Shown here: positions 35,683 to 46,627 of the stretch, piece after piece
Numbering within the stretch: position 1 is the first letter of the stretch
Layout: every line of letters begins with the position of its first letter
DNA from: Flavobacterium sp.
GTDB taxonomy: Bacteria > Bacteroidota > Bacteroidia > Flavobacteriales > Flavobacteriaceae
DNA: 64,000 nucleotides
Reading direction: 5' to 3'
Assembly (NCBI GenBank): GCA_023251135.1
Contig: JAHEZJ010000030.1
Location: forward strand, 20,630 to 84,629
Program-made: the position numbers and the translations under genes
Notes under the pieces: model-generated
The model's database searches: none
Told to the model about the DNA's origin: nothing
Seen by the model: only the letters and a program-made list of their open reading frames with translations

Positions 35683-35838
35683 AATTTAGGTTATAAGATC
35701 CGGGTGAGAGCGGATCGCATTACAAAATTCAGATTGATTTCATGAGGAGTGAGGATTCAATCGAAATCATTCTGAGTTTTGTTTCTTTTATTTATTATTA
35801 ATGTTGTCTCAGGCAACATCTTTCCAAAAACATTACAA

Positions 35839-37905
35839 ATGAAATATTTATTAGTCCTACTATTAGCGGGTGTGACAGCTAGTGCTCAGGTTCAAAAAGA
35901 GCAGCTAAACCTTATGCCTTGGCCTCAAAGTGTTGTTTTAAACGATGGTAACTTTACTTTAACTAAAAATTTTAAAGTAAACATTACCGGAAATCCTAAT
36001 GCCCGAATTTTTGGAGGAGTAACACGCTTTTTGCGTCGATTGGATGGTAGAACCGGTATTTTTTTCGAACAGGGATTTATTACCAAACTAAATGAAGTTC
36101 CCACAGCCGAGCTTCAAATCAATTGTTCCAAGAGCGGAAAAATTGGTTTGTATGAAGACGAAAGCTATCATTTGGAGATCAAACAAAACAAGATTACAAT
36201 AAATGCAACAAGTGATTTAGGAGCGTTACACGGTCTTGAAACCTTATTGCAAATCATGCAGAATAACAACAACTCTTTTTACTTTCCGGTATCAAAAGTT
36301 TCCGATTTTCCGAGATTTACCTGGAGAGGTTTGATGGTCGATGCTGCCAGACATTTTCAACCGGTAGACGTGATCAAAAGAAATATTGATGCTTTGGCGG
36401 CTATGAAAATGAATGTTCTTCACTGGCATTTAGTAGACGATCAGGGGTGGAGAATTGAAATGAAAAAACATCCAAAACTCATTGAAAAAGCTTCGGATGG
36501 AATGTATTACACACAAGAGGAAATTAAAAATATCGTAAAATATGCTGATGAGCGCGGTATTTTGATTGTTCCGGAAATAGATGTTCCTGGTCATGCATCT
36601 GCAATACTTACGGCTTATCCGGAAATCGGAAGCAAAGTGATTACACTGACAGGAGGAACTTCTGAAAAAAATATTCAGGGAACCGCAATTGCGACCTATG
36701 GAATTGAAAGAAATGCGGGTATTTTTTCGCCAACATTAGATCCTTCAAATCCTAAAACCTATCAATTATTAAGTGAACTTTTTGATGAGGTGTGTCCTTT
36801 ATTTCCAGGAGCTTATTTTCATATCGGAGGAGATGAGAATGAGGGGAAAGACTGGGATTCAAATCCAAAAATTCAGGAATTCAAAAAGAAAAATAATCTA
36901 ACTACGAATCATGAATTGCAGACCTATTTTACCATGAAACTAATTCCGATGCTTAAAAAACATGGGAAACAGTTAATGGGTTGGGAAGAAATTCTGACCA
37001 AGAACATGTCAAAAGATGCCATTATTCATGCGTGGAGAGGGCCTAATGAAGGAGTAGTAGCGGGTCAGTCCTTAATTGAATCAGTAAAAAAAGGCTATAA
37101 AACAGTGATGTCGAATGGCTATTATGTCGATTTGTTGTATCCGGTGGCAAGTCATTATTTAAATGATCCGATGCCAAAAGGAGCCAACTTAACGGCCGAA
37201 GAAAAAGCGAGAGTATTAGGTGGTGAAGCAACAATGTGGAGCGAACTTGTATCGCCAGCAACAATCGATTCAAGACTTTGGCCAAGAACAGCTGCAATTG
37301 CCGAAAGACTTTGGTCGGCTGAAGACATTACAGATTTGGCCAGCATGCGCAAGCGTCTTGATGTCGTTTCGTTCAGATTGGAAGAATTAGGAATCACTCA
37401 CCTTCGCAATAAGGATGTTATTTTAAGAAACATTTCGAACAATCAGAAGATTGATTTTGTAGAAGAATTTACAAACGTTTGTGAGCCCTTAAAAGGGTAC
37501 AAAAGAAACAAAGGAGGAACGGAATATCAAATGTACTCTCCGCTGACCCTTTTTGCAGATGCCTGTACACCGGATGCCAAAGACTCTTTAGCTTTTGATG
37601 CTGCTGTAGCAGAATATTTAGCGAGTAAAACTCCGGAGAATAAAGCAAAGGTAGCAGCATTTTTTAACAAATGGATCGCTGTAAACAAAGGGTTGGTTGA
37701 ATTGAGTGCCAATGCACCATTGATACAGCATATACTACCGTTGTCTAAAAAATTGAATGATGCATCGCAGGAATTATTACTCGTTTTAGATAATAAATCA
37801 ACTTTAAAAACAGAGGATTTGAAAAATTTAATCGAGCAGATTAACAGTAAAGACCACGCCGATGTTGAGTTATCAGTGTATGAAAGTTTTAAAAAATTAA
37901 TTTAA
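35839..37905 (+). CDS. GH20 beta-N-acetylhexosaminidase
   Basis: 688 residues from ATG 35839, chosen because a signal peptide (1-19, ending ASAQ) starts there; an upstream TTG/ATG frame would add 20 residues. A GH20b N-terminal domain (about 25-150) precedes the GH20 TIM barrel (about 155-500) with HWHLVDDQGWR and catalytic Asp332-Glu333 (GGDEN); the preceding Asp polarises the substrate acetamido group. A helical C-terminal tail follows. It trims GlcNAc from chitin oligosaccharides, probably in the periplasm after SusCD import, feeding the MFS importer. No T9SS C-terminal domain is seen. Confidence 0.94.
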   Translation: MKYLLVLLLAGVTASAQVQKEQLNLMPWPQSVVLNDGNFTLTKNFKVNITGNPNARIFGGVTRFLRRLDGRTGIFFEQGFITKLNEVPTAELQINCSKSGKIGLYEDESYHLEIKQNKITINATSDLGALHGLETLLQIMQNNNNSFYFPVSKVSDFPRFTWRGLMVDAARHFQPVDVIKRNIDALAAMKMNVLHWHLVDDQGWRIEMKKHPKLIEKASDGMYYTQEEIKNIVKYADERGILIVPEIDVPGHASAILTAYPEIGSKVITLTGGTSEKNIQGTAIATYGIERNAGIFSPTLDPSNPKTYQLLSELFDEVCPLFPGAYFHIGGDENEGKDWDSNPKIQEFKKKNNLTTNHELQTYFTMKLIPMLKKHGKQLMGWEEILTKNMSKDAIIHAWRGPNEGVVAGQSLIESVKKGYKTVMSNGYYVDLLYPVASHYLNDPMPKGANLTAEEKARVLGGEATMWSELVSPATIDSRLWPRTAAIAERLWSAEDITDLASMRKRLDVVSFRLEELGITHLRNKDVILRNISNNQKIDFVEEFTNVCEPLKGYKRNKGGTEYQMYSPLTLFADACTPDAKDSLAFDAAVAEYLASKTPENKAKVAAFFNKWIAVNKGLVELSANAPLIQHILPLSKKLNDASQELLLVLDNKSTLKTEDLKNLIEQINSKDHADVELSVYESFKKLI

Positions 37906-38401
37906 AGATTTGTTTGAGTTAGTATTTAGTAAGTTTTTTTACCACGTTATTTAGTAAATTATTGTCTCTGCCAGAGGCTTCTGGCAGAGGTAATTATGGT
38001 GATTTAGGCTGTCTTTTTAACTTAAAACCAATTCGTAATAAATAAAAAAATAACCATCAAAAATAGTATTAACATTTAAAAACCAAATAAGACGCACAAA
38101 ACAAAACATGACAAAAAGTAAAGTATTTTAGATTGATGAATCCCAAATTTATCTTCTGTGTTTAAACTAATTTTTTTAAAAATTAAATAAATATCAGTCA
38201 CTACTATTCACAAATGATTATGGCTAGAATCAGTAATAGTAATATTTATTTTTAGAAGTAATGAATTAAAAATCCAGTGTATCGCGATGTTTTTTATTCG
38301 CGCTGTATTGAACCCCGGTTATCGTATTTATTTGCCGCATTTTGGCAGGTAAGGTATTGTAATTGGAATATTTATTTTCTATTAACCAATATTTATTAAC
38401 T
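37906..38401. other. 496-bp gap before the chitinase gene
   Basis: No gene visible. It contains a GC-rich perfect 10-bp hairpin CTCTGCCAGA-GGCT-TCTGGCAGAG (37966-37989) without a T run, then AT-rich DNA. I could not find an exact TAnnTTTG box near the chitinase start. The length suggests that chiA has its own promoter rather than only reading through from the GH20 gene. The AACGTTTTCG motif seen before susC is absent here. Confidence 0.5.
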
Positions 38402-41400
38402 ATGAAACATTATTACAGATTACTCTTTTTGTTACTGTTTCCCTTGCTTGCGTCGGCCCAACCAGCCCACGGTAAAAAAGTAGTAGGGTATTATGCGCAA
38501 TGGGCTATTTACGCCCGGGATTTCAATGTTCCCAAGATAGACGGGAGCAAATTGACCCATTTGAATTATTCTTTTTACGGGACAACTTTTGACCCCGCCC
38601 GTCCGGAGAATACTAAATTAAAATGTTTGGATACCTATGCTGATTTTGAGCATACGGAAGGTGGAATTCCATGGGATGCTCCTGTAAAAGGGAACTTTTA
38701 TGACTTGAAGAAGTTAAAAGAAAAGTATCCTCATTTGAAAATTTTAATCTCTGTTGGAGGATGGACCAAAGGTCAGGATCTATCTCCAATTGCCGCAAGT
38801 CCGGTGGCAAGAGCTGCTCTGGCTGCAGATATGGCAAACTTCATTGTTACTTATCCGTTTATTGACGGATTCGACATCGACTGGGAATATCCTGTAAAAG
38901 GAGGAACAGACGGTACCGAAATAGTCAACGGATCTCCTGTACCAGCACAGAAACATCATCCGGATGATAATAAAAACTTAGTGTTTTTGTTAAAAGCAAT
39001 GCGTCAGGCTATGCCTAATAAATTAATCACCATTGCAGCGGGAAATAACGTTAGAGATGTTAAAATTCAATACGTAGGACCTAATACCAAAGCGCAATAC
39101 GGAATGACCGACGATATTTCGACTTATTGTGATTATATTACGTATTTCGGATATGATTTTGGAGGTAACTGGTACGATAAAACCTGCTATAATGCTCCTT
39201 TGTATGCCAGTGGAAACCCAAATGATCCGCTTTATGGTGCTACACAATCTGAATCATTGGATGAACTAACCAATCAGTACCTTAATGTGATCGGTTTTCC
39301 TCCTAGTAAACTAATTATGGGATTGCCATTTTACGGTAAAATATTCAAAAATGTAGCAGTTAATTCCACCAATGGATTGTTTGTGGCTGCACCAAGAAAT
39401 ACATCACCGGGCTGTACGAATCCGCAACCGCCTGCAGGAACCTGGGATGGCGCCGGGGCATGCGAACGATCCGGAAGTATCGAAATTTGTGACTTAGTGG
39501 GTAATCCGGTTACCAATCCGCATCCTTATTTGGATCCGAATACGATGATGGTGACACCAACAGCGGCTGCTGCAGGTTGGGTTAGATATTTTGACAACAC
39601 CACAAAAGTTCCTTACTTATATAACAATACTACCAAGGAGTTTATCACGTATGAAGATAAACAATCAATGGATCTTAAAGTACAATACATTAAGTCCAGA
39701 AGTCTTGGAGGAGGTATGATTTGGGAAGTTTCCCAGGATACCAGAGGAAGTATTCCAAATTCGTTATTGACTCAGGTGGATACTTCTTTTGGAAGCATTT
39801 TGCCAGAAACGGTTAGCATTGGAGGTTCTGTGAAAAATGGAACTGCTTTGGTAACAAACGTTACTGTGGAGGTTAAAAACGCAAGTAATGTAGTTTTACA
39901 AAGTGTAGTGTCTCCAACGGGTAATTTTACATTCTATAACTTACCTAAAAATCAAAATTATACGCTTACAGCAACAAAAGCTGCCTATAATTTTACACCA
40001 GTTAGTTTAACAAACGTTGCTGCTGATCAAACCGGAGTTGTGATCCAGGGAACACAACCTTTGTATACGGTAAGCGGAACGGTTTTAACTAATGCCACAC
40101 CAGCTGCGCCAGTTTCAGGAGTTACGGTTACAGCCACTTCAGGTACAACAGTTTTAACCGCTGTTTCTAATGCAAGTGGAGTATACAGTGTTACAGGTTT
40201 AACAGCAGGACTTGACTTTACCGTTACAGCTGCTAAAACTGGTTTTCCATACACACCTGCTTCAACAGTATACACTGCAATAGACAGCAATAAAATGTTG
40301 AATTTTACACAAGGTGCTCCAATTGTATACTATACCGTTAGCGGTACTATTTTAAACGGAACCACAGCGGCTTCAGGAGTTACTGTTACTGCAACTTCTG
40401 CGGGAGCGCCTGTTTCTGCAACTTCTAATGCAAGCGGTTTTTATACATTAAGTCTGCCATCCGGTGCTAATTATACAGTAACGGCTGCCGCTGCTGGAAA
40501 AACGTATACTCCGGCTTCAACAGTTTATAATAATTTAATAGCCGATAAAACTTTAAATTTTGCTGAATTTAATGTTGGAACAAATAAAATTAGCGGAACC
40601 GTTAAAAATGGTTCAGTTCCGGTTTCAGGAGCGAAAGTTGAATTGATTGTGCCGTGGACGGATAACGCACATGGATGGAAAAGCGTTATCGCGACAACTG
40701 ATGCTCAGGGAAATTACAGCTTTGCTAATTCAGTGATAGACGGTTATGCCATCATATCAAGTTTGAAATTGAATAGCTGGCAGAATAACGAGGTGGTTTA
40801 TTTACCATCCAATCTGGCCAACTTTGCAGTTCCTTCAACGCCTACAGTTTATAACTTCAATACAACTGCTACTGCAAGAACGTCATCTTATACGATGAAC
40901 GGCAGAGTTTTAAACGGAACCAATCCGGTATCGGGTGCTGTAGTTTCGGCAGTTTCGGGAACAACAACTTTAACTGCTGTGACAGATTCAAATGGAGCTT
41001 ATTCTTTTGCAAACCTGGCTTCAGGAGCAGATTATAAAGTAACAGCTGCCAAAACAAATCTGACATTTGCTCCGGTATCAGCAGTTTCAACAACGGCTTC
41101 CGGTGCCAGAACACTTGATTTCGCACAAAATTTGGCCAGTACAAATCTAATTAGCGGAACCGTTAAAAATGGTTCAGTTCCGGTTTCAGGAGCGAAAGTA
41201 GAATTAGTTGTGCCTTGGACCGATAATACGCACGGATGGAAAAGTGTTATCGCAACATCAGATGCTCAGGGGAACTTTTCTTATGACAATTCAGTTGTAG
41301 CAGGTTATGCACAAGTTTTAAGTTTGAAACTGAATGGATGGGAGAATAACGGAACGAATTATTACCCAAACAATCTGGTAAATTTTGCGATGCCAACGAC

Positions 41401-43381
41401 TCCGCAGGTTTATAACTTTAATACTCAGGCGACGGTTGTAACTAAACCAGTGGTTGCCATTACAGCGCCAACTACTCCGACGATTGCTATAAATTTAGGA
41501 TCCGCAATTAATTTTGTGGCTAGTGTTGGATTAAGTGCTGCAGATGCTACTACAATCTCATCAGTTGCCTTTAGTATAAATGGACAAAGCCTGAGTGCTA
41601 CCAATTCTTCGGGAACTTATACCGCGACTTGGACACCAGTAGCCAATCAGTTTTCGCTTAGTCATACCTTAACGGTTACGGCTACTGCCTCAAACGGTAC
41701 AACAGATACAAAAACATACAATTTTGTCTTAAACTGTTCAGGTGCCAACTGCCCGAATACATTGCCTGTAGTTACCTGGAATTCACCATCGAATACTACT
41801 ATAACTCAGCCTACTTTCCAGGCTGTGCCAATTTCGGTTACAGCTGTTGACAGTGACGGATCGGTTTCAGGTGTAACGATTACAATAAATGGAGGTACAT
41901 TCAACATGACAGCAGGTACAAATAATACCTATACGTATAATTTTACACCAGCTGCTTATCAGGATTATCCGATTGTAATCAAAGCGACCGATAATAAATT
42001 AGGGGTAACTACATTAAACAATACCATTAAAATTACTCAGGTAGGAACTAGATTCGTTCCGCTTCCAGCAGGTAAAATTATTTTAGGATATGCACATTCC
42101 TGGGAAAATGGTTCTGCTCCATTTTTATATTTTTCTCAAATAGTGGGAAGTAAATTTAACGTAGTAGATTATGCGTTCGTAGAAACCGTTAACCGTGATG
42201 GTTATACACCAGTATTAACTACAAATGATACCAGATATTTGACCAATGGAGTTTTCAATAAACAACTATTGAAAAATGATATAAAATCCTTAAGAGATAG
42301 CGGTGTTCCTGTTATTGTTTCTATTGGAGGTCAAAATGGTCATGTTGTTTTGGAGAATGTAAATCAAAAAAACATTTTTGTTAATGGTCTGAAAGCAATT
42401 ATTGACGAGTATCAATTTGATGGAGTTGATATCGATTTTGAGGGCGGATCGATGAATTTTAGTGCAGGAGGTTTAAGAGATATTTCTTATGCGGGTATTT
42501 CTGCTTATCCAAGATTGAAAAACGTAGTAGATGCTTTCAAAGAATTAAAAGCGCACTATGGTCCTGGGTTTTTATTAACTGCAGCTCCTGAAACACAATA
42601 CGTACAAGGAGGATATTCTACCTATAATGATACTTTTGGTTCGTTCCTGCCAATCATTCAAAACTTACGTAATGAATTGGATTTGTTAGCGGTACAATTG
42701 TATAACACAGGAGGAGAAAACGGATTAGATGGTCAGTACTATGGTTCAGCTAAGAGAGCAAACATGGTAACAGCTCTAACAGATATGGTAATAAAAGGAC
42801 ACACCATTGGTACTACAGGAATGCGTTATGATGGTTTACCAGCCTCAAAAGTTCTTATCGCATTACCAGCTTGTCCAAGTGCAGCAGGTAGCGGTTTTAT
42901 AACGCCGGCTGAAGGAATTAATGCGATGCATTATTTAAGAACCGGAACCACTTTTTCAGGAAGAACTTACACCATGCAGCCAGGTGGACCTTATCCTTCT
43001 TTAAGAGGTTTAATGACTTGGTCTGTAAACTGGGATTTCTCTTCTTGTGGTAATTCAGCTGAATTGTCTAAAGCGTATGCGGCTTATTTTGCAGGACTGA
43101 CCGCCGCAAGAGCATTGCCTGAAGGAATCGAAACGAAAAGCAGTACAGTAGCTTATTTTAAAAACGACGCATTAGCCGTTTCCAGTGAAACTGGAGATAT
43201 CGCTCAGGTAGAGGTTTTCAATACTATTGGACAGCCATTAGTGCGTCATAGAAACATTCAGAATAATAAAGAAGTACTGCTTCAGGATGTAAACTTTTCG
43301 AGCAAACAATTGTTTATCGTTGTAGTAACAGACAAGGCAGGAAATAAAAAATCATTCAAAGTAATGAACTTTTTGAACTAA
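38402..43381 (+). CDS. chiA: Giant secreted chitinase with two GH18 domains
   Basis: 1659 residues from ATG 38402. Signal peptide (1-19, ending ASAQ); GH18 domain 1 (about 20-460) with catalytic DGFDIDWE at 155-162 and closing MIWEVSQD. A central region (about 480-1000) of Ig/CarboxypepD_reg-like repeats includes two nearly identical about 90-residue units (ISGTVKNGSVPVSGAKVEL...), and an Ig-like stretch follows to about 1210. GH18 domain 2 (about 1220-1560) carries DGVDIDFE at 1340-1347, then an about 75-residue C-terminal domain. Both acid/base glutamates are present. The layout matches Flavobacterium johnsoniae ChiA, a T9SS-exported chitinase needed for chitin growth. The C-terminus resembles a type A sorting domain but lacks the usual YPNP motif. 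Confidence 0.93.
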   Translation: MKHYYRLLFLLLFPLLASAQPAHGKKVVGYYAQWAIYARDFNVPKIDGSKLTHLNYSFYGTTFDPARPENTKLKCLDTYADFEHTEGGIPWDAPVKGNFYDLKKLKEKYPHLKILISVGGWTKGQDLSPIAASPVARAALAADMANFIVTYPFIDGFDIDWEYPVKGGTDGTEIVNGSPVPAQKHHPDDNKNLVFLLKAMRQAMPNKLITIAAGNNVRDVKIQYVGPNTKAQYGMTDDISTYCDYITYFGYDFGGNWYDKTCYNAPLYASGNPNDPLYGATQSESLDELTNQYLNVIGFPPSKLIMGLPFYGKIFKNVAVNSTNGLFVAAPRNTSPGCTNPQPPAGTWDGAGACERSGSIEICDLVGNPVTNPHPYLDPNTMMVTPTAAAAGWVRYFDNTTKVPYLYNNTTKEFITYEDKQSMDLKVQYIKSRSLGGGMIWEVSQDTRGSIPNSLLTQVDTSFGSILPETVSIGGSVKNGTALVTNVTVEVKNASNVVLQSVVSPTGNFTFYNLPKNQNYTLTATKAAYNFTPVSLTNVAADQTGVVIQGTQPLYTVSGTVLTNATPAAPVSGVTVTATSGTTVLTAVSNASGVYSVTGLTAGLDFTVTAAKTGFPYTPASTVYTAIDSNKMLNFTQGAPIVYYTVSGTILNGTTAASGVTVTATSAGAPVSATSNASGFYTLSLPSGANYTVTAAAAGKTYTPASTVYNNLIADKTLNFAEFNVGTNKISGTVKNGSVPVSGAKVELIVPWTDNAHGWKSVIATTDAQGNYSFANSVIDGYAIISSLKLNSWQNNEVVYLPSNLANFAVPSTPTVYNFNTTATARTSSYTMNGRVLNGTNPVSGAVVSAVSGTTTLTAVTDSNGAYSFANLASGADYKVTAAKTNLTFAPVSAVSTTASGARTLDFAQNLASTNLISGTVKNGSVPVSGAKVELVVPWTDNTHGWKSVIATSDAQGNFSYDNSVVAGYAQVLSLKLNGWENNGTNYYPNNLVNFAMPTTPQVYNFNTQATVVTKPVVAITAPTTPTIAINLGSAINFVASVGLSAADATTISSVAFSINGQSLSATNSSGTYTATWTPVANQFSLSHTLTVTATASNGTTDTKTYNFVLNCSGANCPNTLPVVTWNSPSNTTITQPTFQAVPISVTAVDSDGSVSGVTITINGGTFNMTAGTNNTYTYNFTPAAYQDYPIVIKATDNKLGVTTLNNTIKITQVGTRFVPLPAGKIILGYAHSWENGSAPFLYFSQIVGSKFNVVDYAFVETVNRDGYTPVLTTNDTRYLTNGVFNKQLLKNDIKSLRDSGVPVIVSIGGQNGHVVLENVNQKNIFVNGLKAIIDEYQFDGVDIDFEGGSMNFSAGGLRDISYAGISAYPRLKNVVDAFKELKAHYGPGFLLTAAPETQYVQGGYSTYNDTFGSFLPIIQNLRNELDLLAVQLYNTGGENGLDGQYYGSAKRANMVTALTDMVIKGHTIGTTGMRYDGLPASKVLIALPACPSAAGSGFITPAEGINAMHYLRTGTTFSGRTYTMQPGGPYPSLRGLMTWSVNWDFSSCGNSAELSKAYAAYFAGLTAARALPEGIETKSSTVAYFKNDALAVSSETGDIAQVEVFNTIGQPLVRHRNIQNNKEVLLQDVNFSSKQLFIVVVTDKAGNKKSFKVMNFLN
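40589..41421 (+). repeat. Internal duplication within chiA (561-bp period)
   Basis: Blocks starting at about 40589 and 41150 share about 49 identical consecutive bases and high similarity for about 270 bp. Each encodes a domain with SGTVKNGSVPVSGAKVEL, HGWKSVIAT, DAQGN and YNFNT. They are separated by one different CarboxypepD_reg-like unit. Confidence 0.8.
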
Positions 43382-43537
43382 AAGACAGTACTAAAGAATG
43401 AAAAATACAGAAATAGAATATTGGAATGGTTAAAATTGAGTTTGGTTATTTATTTTTTAATCTAAGTTTTATTTCGAATAAATGCATTGAATTCAGGTGA
43501 TTTGTTATTTGGTTTTCACCTGAAGGAGAGCATTATG

Positions 43538-43570
43538 AACCTGACAGTTTTTGCTGTCAGGTTTTTTTTT
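43538..43570 (+). terminator. Terminator after chiA
   Basis: AACCTGACAG / CTGTCAGGTT, 10 bp, 6-nt loop, followed by nine Ts, 157 nt after the chiA stop. It ends the chitin operon. Confidence 0.85.
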
Positions 43571-43599
43571 GTTTAAAATGATTTAATGGTAATGTTGCG

Positions 43600-43745
43600 A
43601 TAAAGAACACAGATAGAACTAATTTTAAAAATCAGTGTAAATCCGCGTTTTCGTGAAACGAATCGGTTTCATCCGCGTCAAAGCCTTAAAAAAAAACTTT
43701 GCGAACATTGCGAAAACCTTGCGTCTTTGCGGTAAAACAAAACTT
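43600..43745. repeat. Low-complexity word region before the TlpA-like gene
   Basis: Phrases such as AATCAGTGTAAATCCGCG, TTTCATCCGCGTC and CTTTGCGAACATTGCG/CTTGCGTCTTTGCGG repeat related words. I recall such strings as common in Flavobacterium intergenic DNA. An open frame runs through it in phase with the TlpA-like gene but begins with no signal peptide and is unlikely to be translated. Confidence 0.5.
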
Positions 43746-43757
43746 TCACTACTTTTG
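43727..43757 (+). promoter_or_regulatory. Candidate promoter of the TlpA-like gene
   Basis: TTG (43727-43729), 20 nt, TACTTTTG (43750-43757), 27 nt before the ATG. The TTG belongs to the repeated word CTTTGCGG. Confidence 0.55.
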
Positions 43758-43784
43758 AAATCAAATACAATTATCTCAGAATCC

Positions 43785-44558
43785 ATGCAGAAATTTATCA
43801 GCCTCATTACACTTCTTCTTTTTTTCACCATAAGTACCGCTCAGAATAGATTCGGAAATCCGGAAGTTGATGCCAATCAGATTCAAAAGAATTTCAGCGA
43901 CTGGTCTGTTTATCAGGGGAAAAACATTATGCTTTCGAGAGATTTCACAGCACTGGACCTTCATTCCAAAGAAATTTCAAAAGAATCTTTTCTGGACCAA
44001 TTGGCAAACGGAAATTGTATTCCAATTCGATTAAAATCAGAAGATTCCAAATACTATTATCAATTATTCGAAATTGCGGCTGGTTCCGATACCAGCATTA
44101 AAGCAACCATCAATCAGATTGGTTTTGATGCGCTTAAAAATTACAAAATGGAAGGGACTCCATTCCCAAAGTTTTTGTTTAAAGACCTCAATGGAAACCT
44201 GGTTTCAAATGAGTCGATGAAAGGAAAAATAATCGTTATAAAATGCTGGTACATCCATTGTACTCCTTGTATACGCGAATTTCCGCAGGTGAATCGTTTG
44301 GCAGAAGAATACAAAAACCGAAAAGACATTGTTTTCATGAGTCTGGCCGAAGATGCTCCCGAAAAACTGAAACTGTTTCTGGCAAAAAGACCTTTAGCCT
44401 ATTCGGTAATTCCAAACATGAAAGGATATATGAATGAAGCTCTGCAACTGAATTCATTTCCAACCCATTTTATCTTAAACAAAGAAGGGATGATTGCTAA
44501 AGTGCTTCCTAATTTTGAGAGTTTGGAGGTTGCTTTGAGGAAAGAAAGTGAAATGTGA
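43785..44558 (+). CDS. TlpA-like thioredoxin-fold periplasmic protein
   Basis: 257 residues from ATG 43785, where a signal peptide (1-20, ending STAQ) begins; the longer open frame upstream is intergenic repeat. The N-terminal half (about 25-120) is unassigned. The C-terminal half (about 125-255) is an AhpC-TSA/TlpA thioredoxin fold with the redox pair in CTPC (KCWYIHCTPCIREFPQVN) and the cis-Pro segment NSFPTHFILN. Such proteins reduce or isomerise disulfides in the periplasm. Its last codons and stop are formed by the left arm of an inverted repeat. No partner is adjacent. Confidence 0.82.
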   Translation: MQKFISLITLLLFFTISTAQNRFGNPEVDANQIQKNFSDWSVYQGKNIMLSRDFTALDLHSKEISKESFLDQLANGNCIPIRLKSEDSKYYYQLFEIAAGSDTSIKATINQIGFDALKNYKMEGTPFPKFLFKDLNGNLVSNESMKGKIIVIKCWYIHCTPCIREFPQVNRLAEEYKNRKDIVFMSLAEDAPEKLKLFLAKRPLAYSVIPNMKGYMNEALQLNSFPTHFILNKEGMIAKVLPNFESLEVALRKESEM

Positions 44559-44692
44559 TTTGTTAGATGTAAAAAAGTTAGGTGTAAGATGTAAGATGTG
44601 AAAACTTAGTGTGTTTAATGAAACGACCTATTTCACATTTTACATTTCACAACCAGCATTTCACAAATAACATCTTACAAATCACATTTCAC
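44548..44692. repeat. 145-bp foldback with 23-bp inverted ends overlapping the tlpA stop
   Basis: Arms 44548-44570 and 44670-44692 are inverted copies with one mismatch in 23 (core GTGAAATGTGATTTGT). The inside holds GTAAGATG and CATTTCACA words. The left arm encodes the end of the TlpA-like protein and includes its TGA stop (44556-44558). Confidence 0.8.
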
Positions 44693-44708
44693 AAAACAAA
44701 AAACTTAG

Positions 44709-46397
<1,689 letters not shown>

Positions 46398-46420
46398 TTT
46401 TATAATTTATAATAAGAGAG

Positions 46421-46452
46421 AGCCCGTTCGCAATGCGAACGGGATTTTTTTT
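46421..46452. terminator. Bidirectional terminator after the ABC-F gene
   Basis: CCCGTTCGCA / TGCGAACGGG, a near-perfect palindrome with minimal loop, followed by eight Ts on the top strand. Sits between the ABC-F gene and the convergent small lipoprotein gene. Confidence 0.85.
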
Positions 46453-46453
46453 G

Positions 46454-46627
46454 CTATTTTTTACCGAACACTTTGGCGAAAATGAATATAAGTATCGCAA
46501 TAATAAAGACAACGATAAATATTCCAACACCCATTCCGGCTTTAAAAATGCCCTCGATAACTTCACAACTGGTAAATGAAAATAGTATCACGAATACCAT
46601 TAACAAACGTTTAAGTATATTTTGCAT
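46454..46627 (-). CDS. Small 57-residue membrane lipoprotein
   Basis: Read on the minus strand from ATG 46627 to TAG 46456-46454. The N-terminus is a lipoprotein signal (KRLLMVFVILFSFTSC, Cys at residue 21). After a short spacer with a GxxxGxGxG-like segment (FKAGMGVGI), a single strong membrane helix (about 35-52) leads into a basic end (AKVFGKK). Having both a lipid anchor and a helix in 57 residues is unusual but recurs in small Bacteroidota envelope proteins. It is bounded by a terminator on the 3' side. Function unknown. Its coherent hydropathy, signal and ATG support a real gene. Confidence 0.7.
   Translation of the reverse strand: MQNILKRLLMVFVILFSFTSCEVIEGIFKAGMGVGIFIVVFIIAILIFIFAKVFGKK

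Noticed and set aside
37966-37989. 10-bp hairpin after the GH20 gene as a terminator
   Set aside because: No T run follows and it is 60 nt past the stop codon; more likely another palindromic repeat.
40027-40290. Antisense frame inside the chitinase linker
   Set aside because: A shadow of the Val/Thr-rich linker codons on the other strand, without initiation features.
43653-43784. N-terminal 44-codon extension of the TlpA-like protein
   Set aside because: It is encoded by intergenic repeat words and precedes a normal signal peptide; a promoter box lies inside it.
44548-44692. The foldback as a classical insertion-sequence remnant
   Set aside because: No transposase coding trace and no visible target duplication. 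The inside consists of the same short words as its ends.
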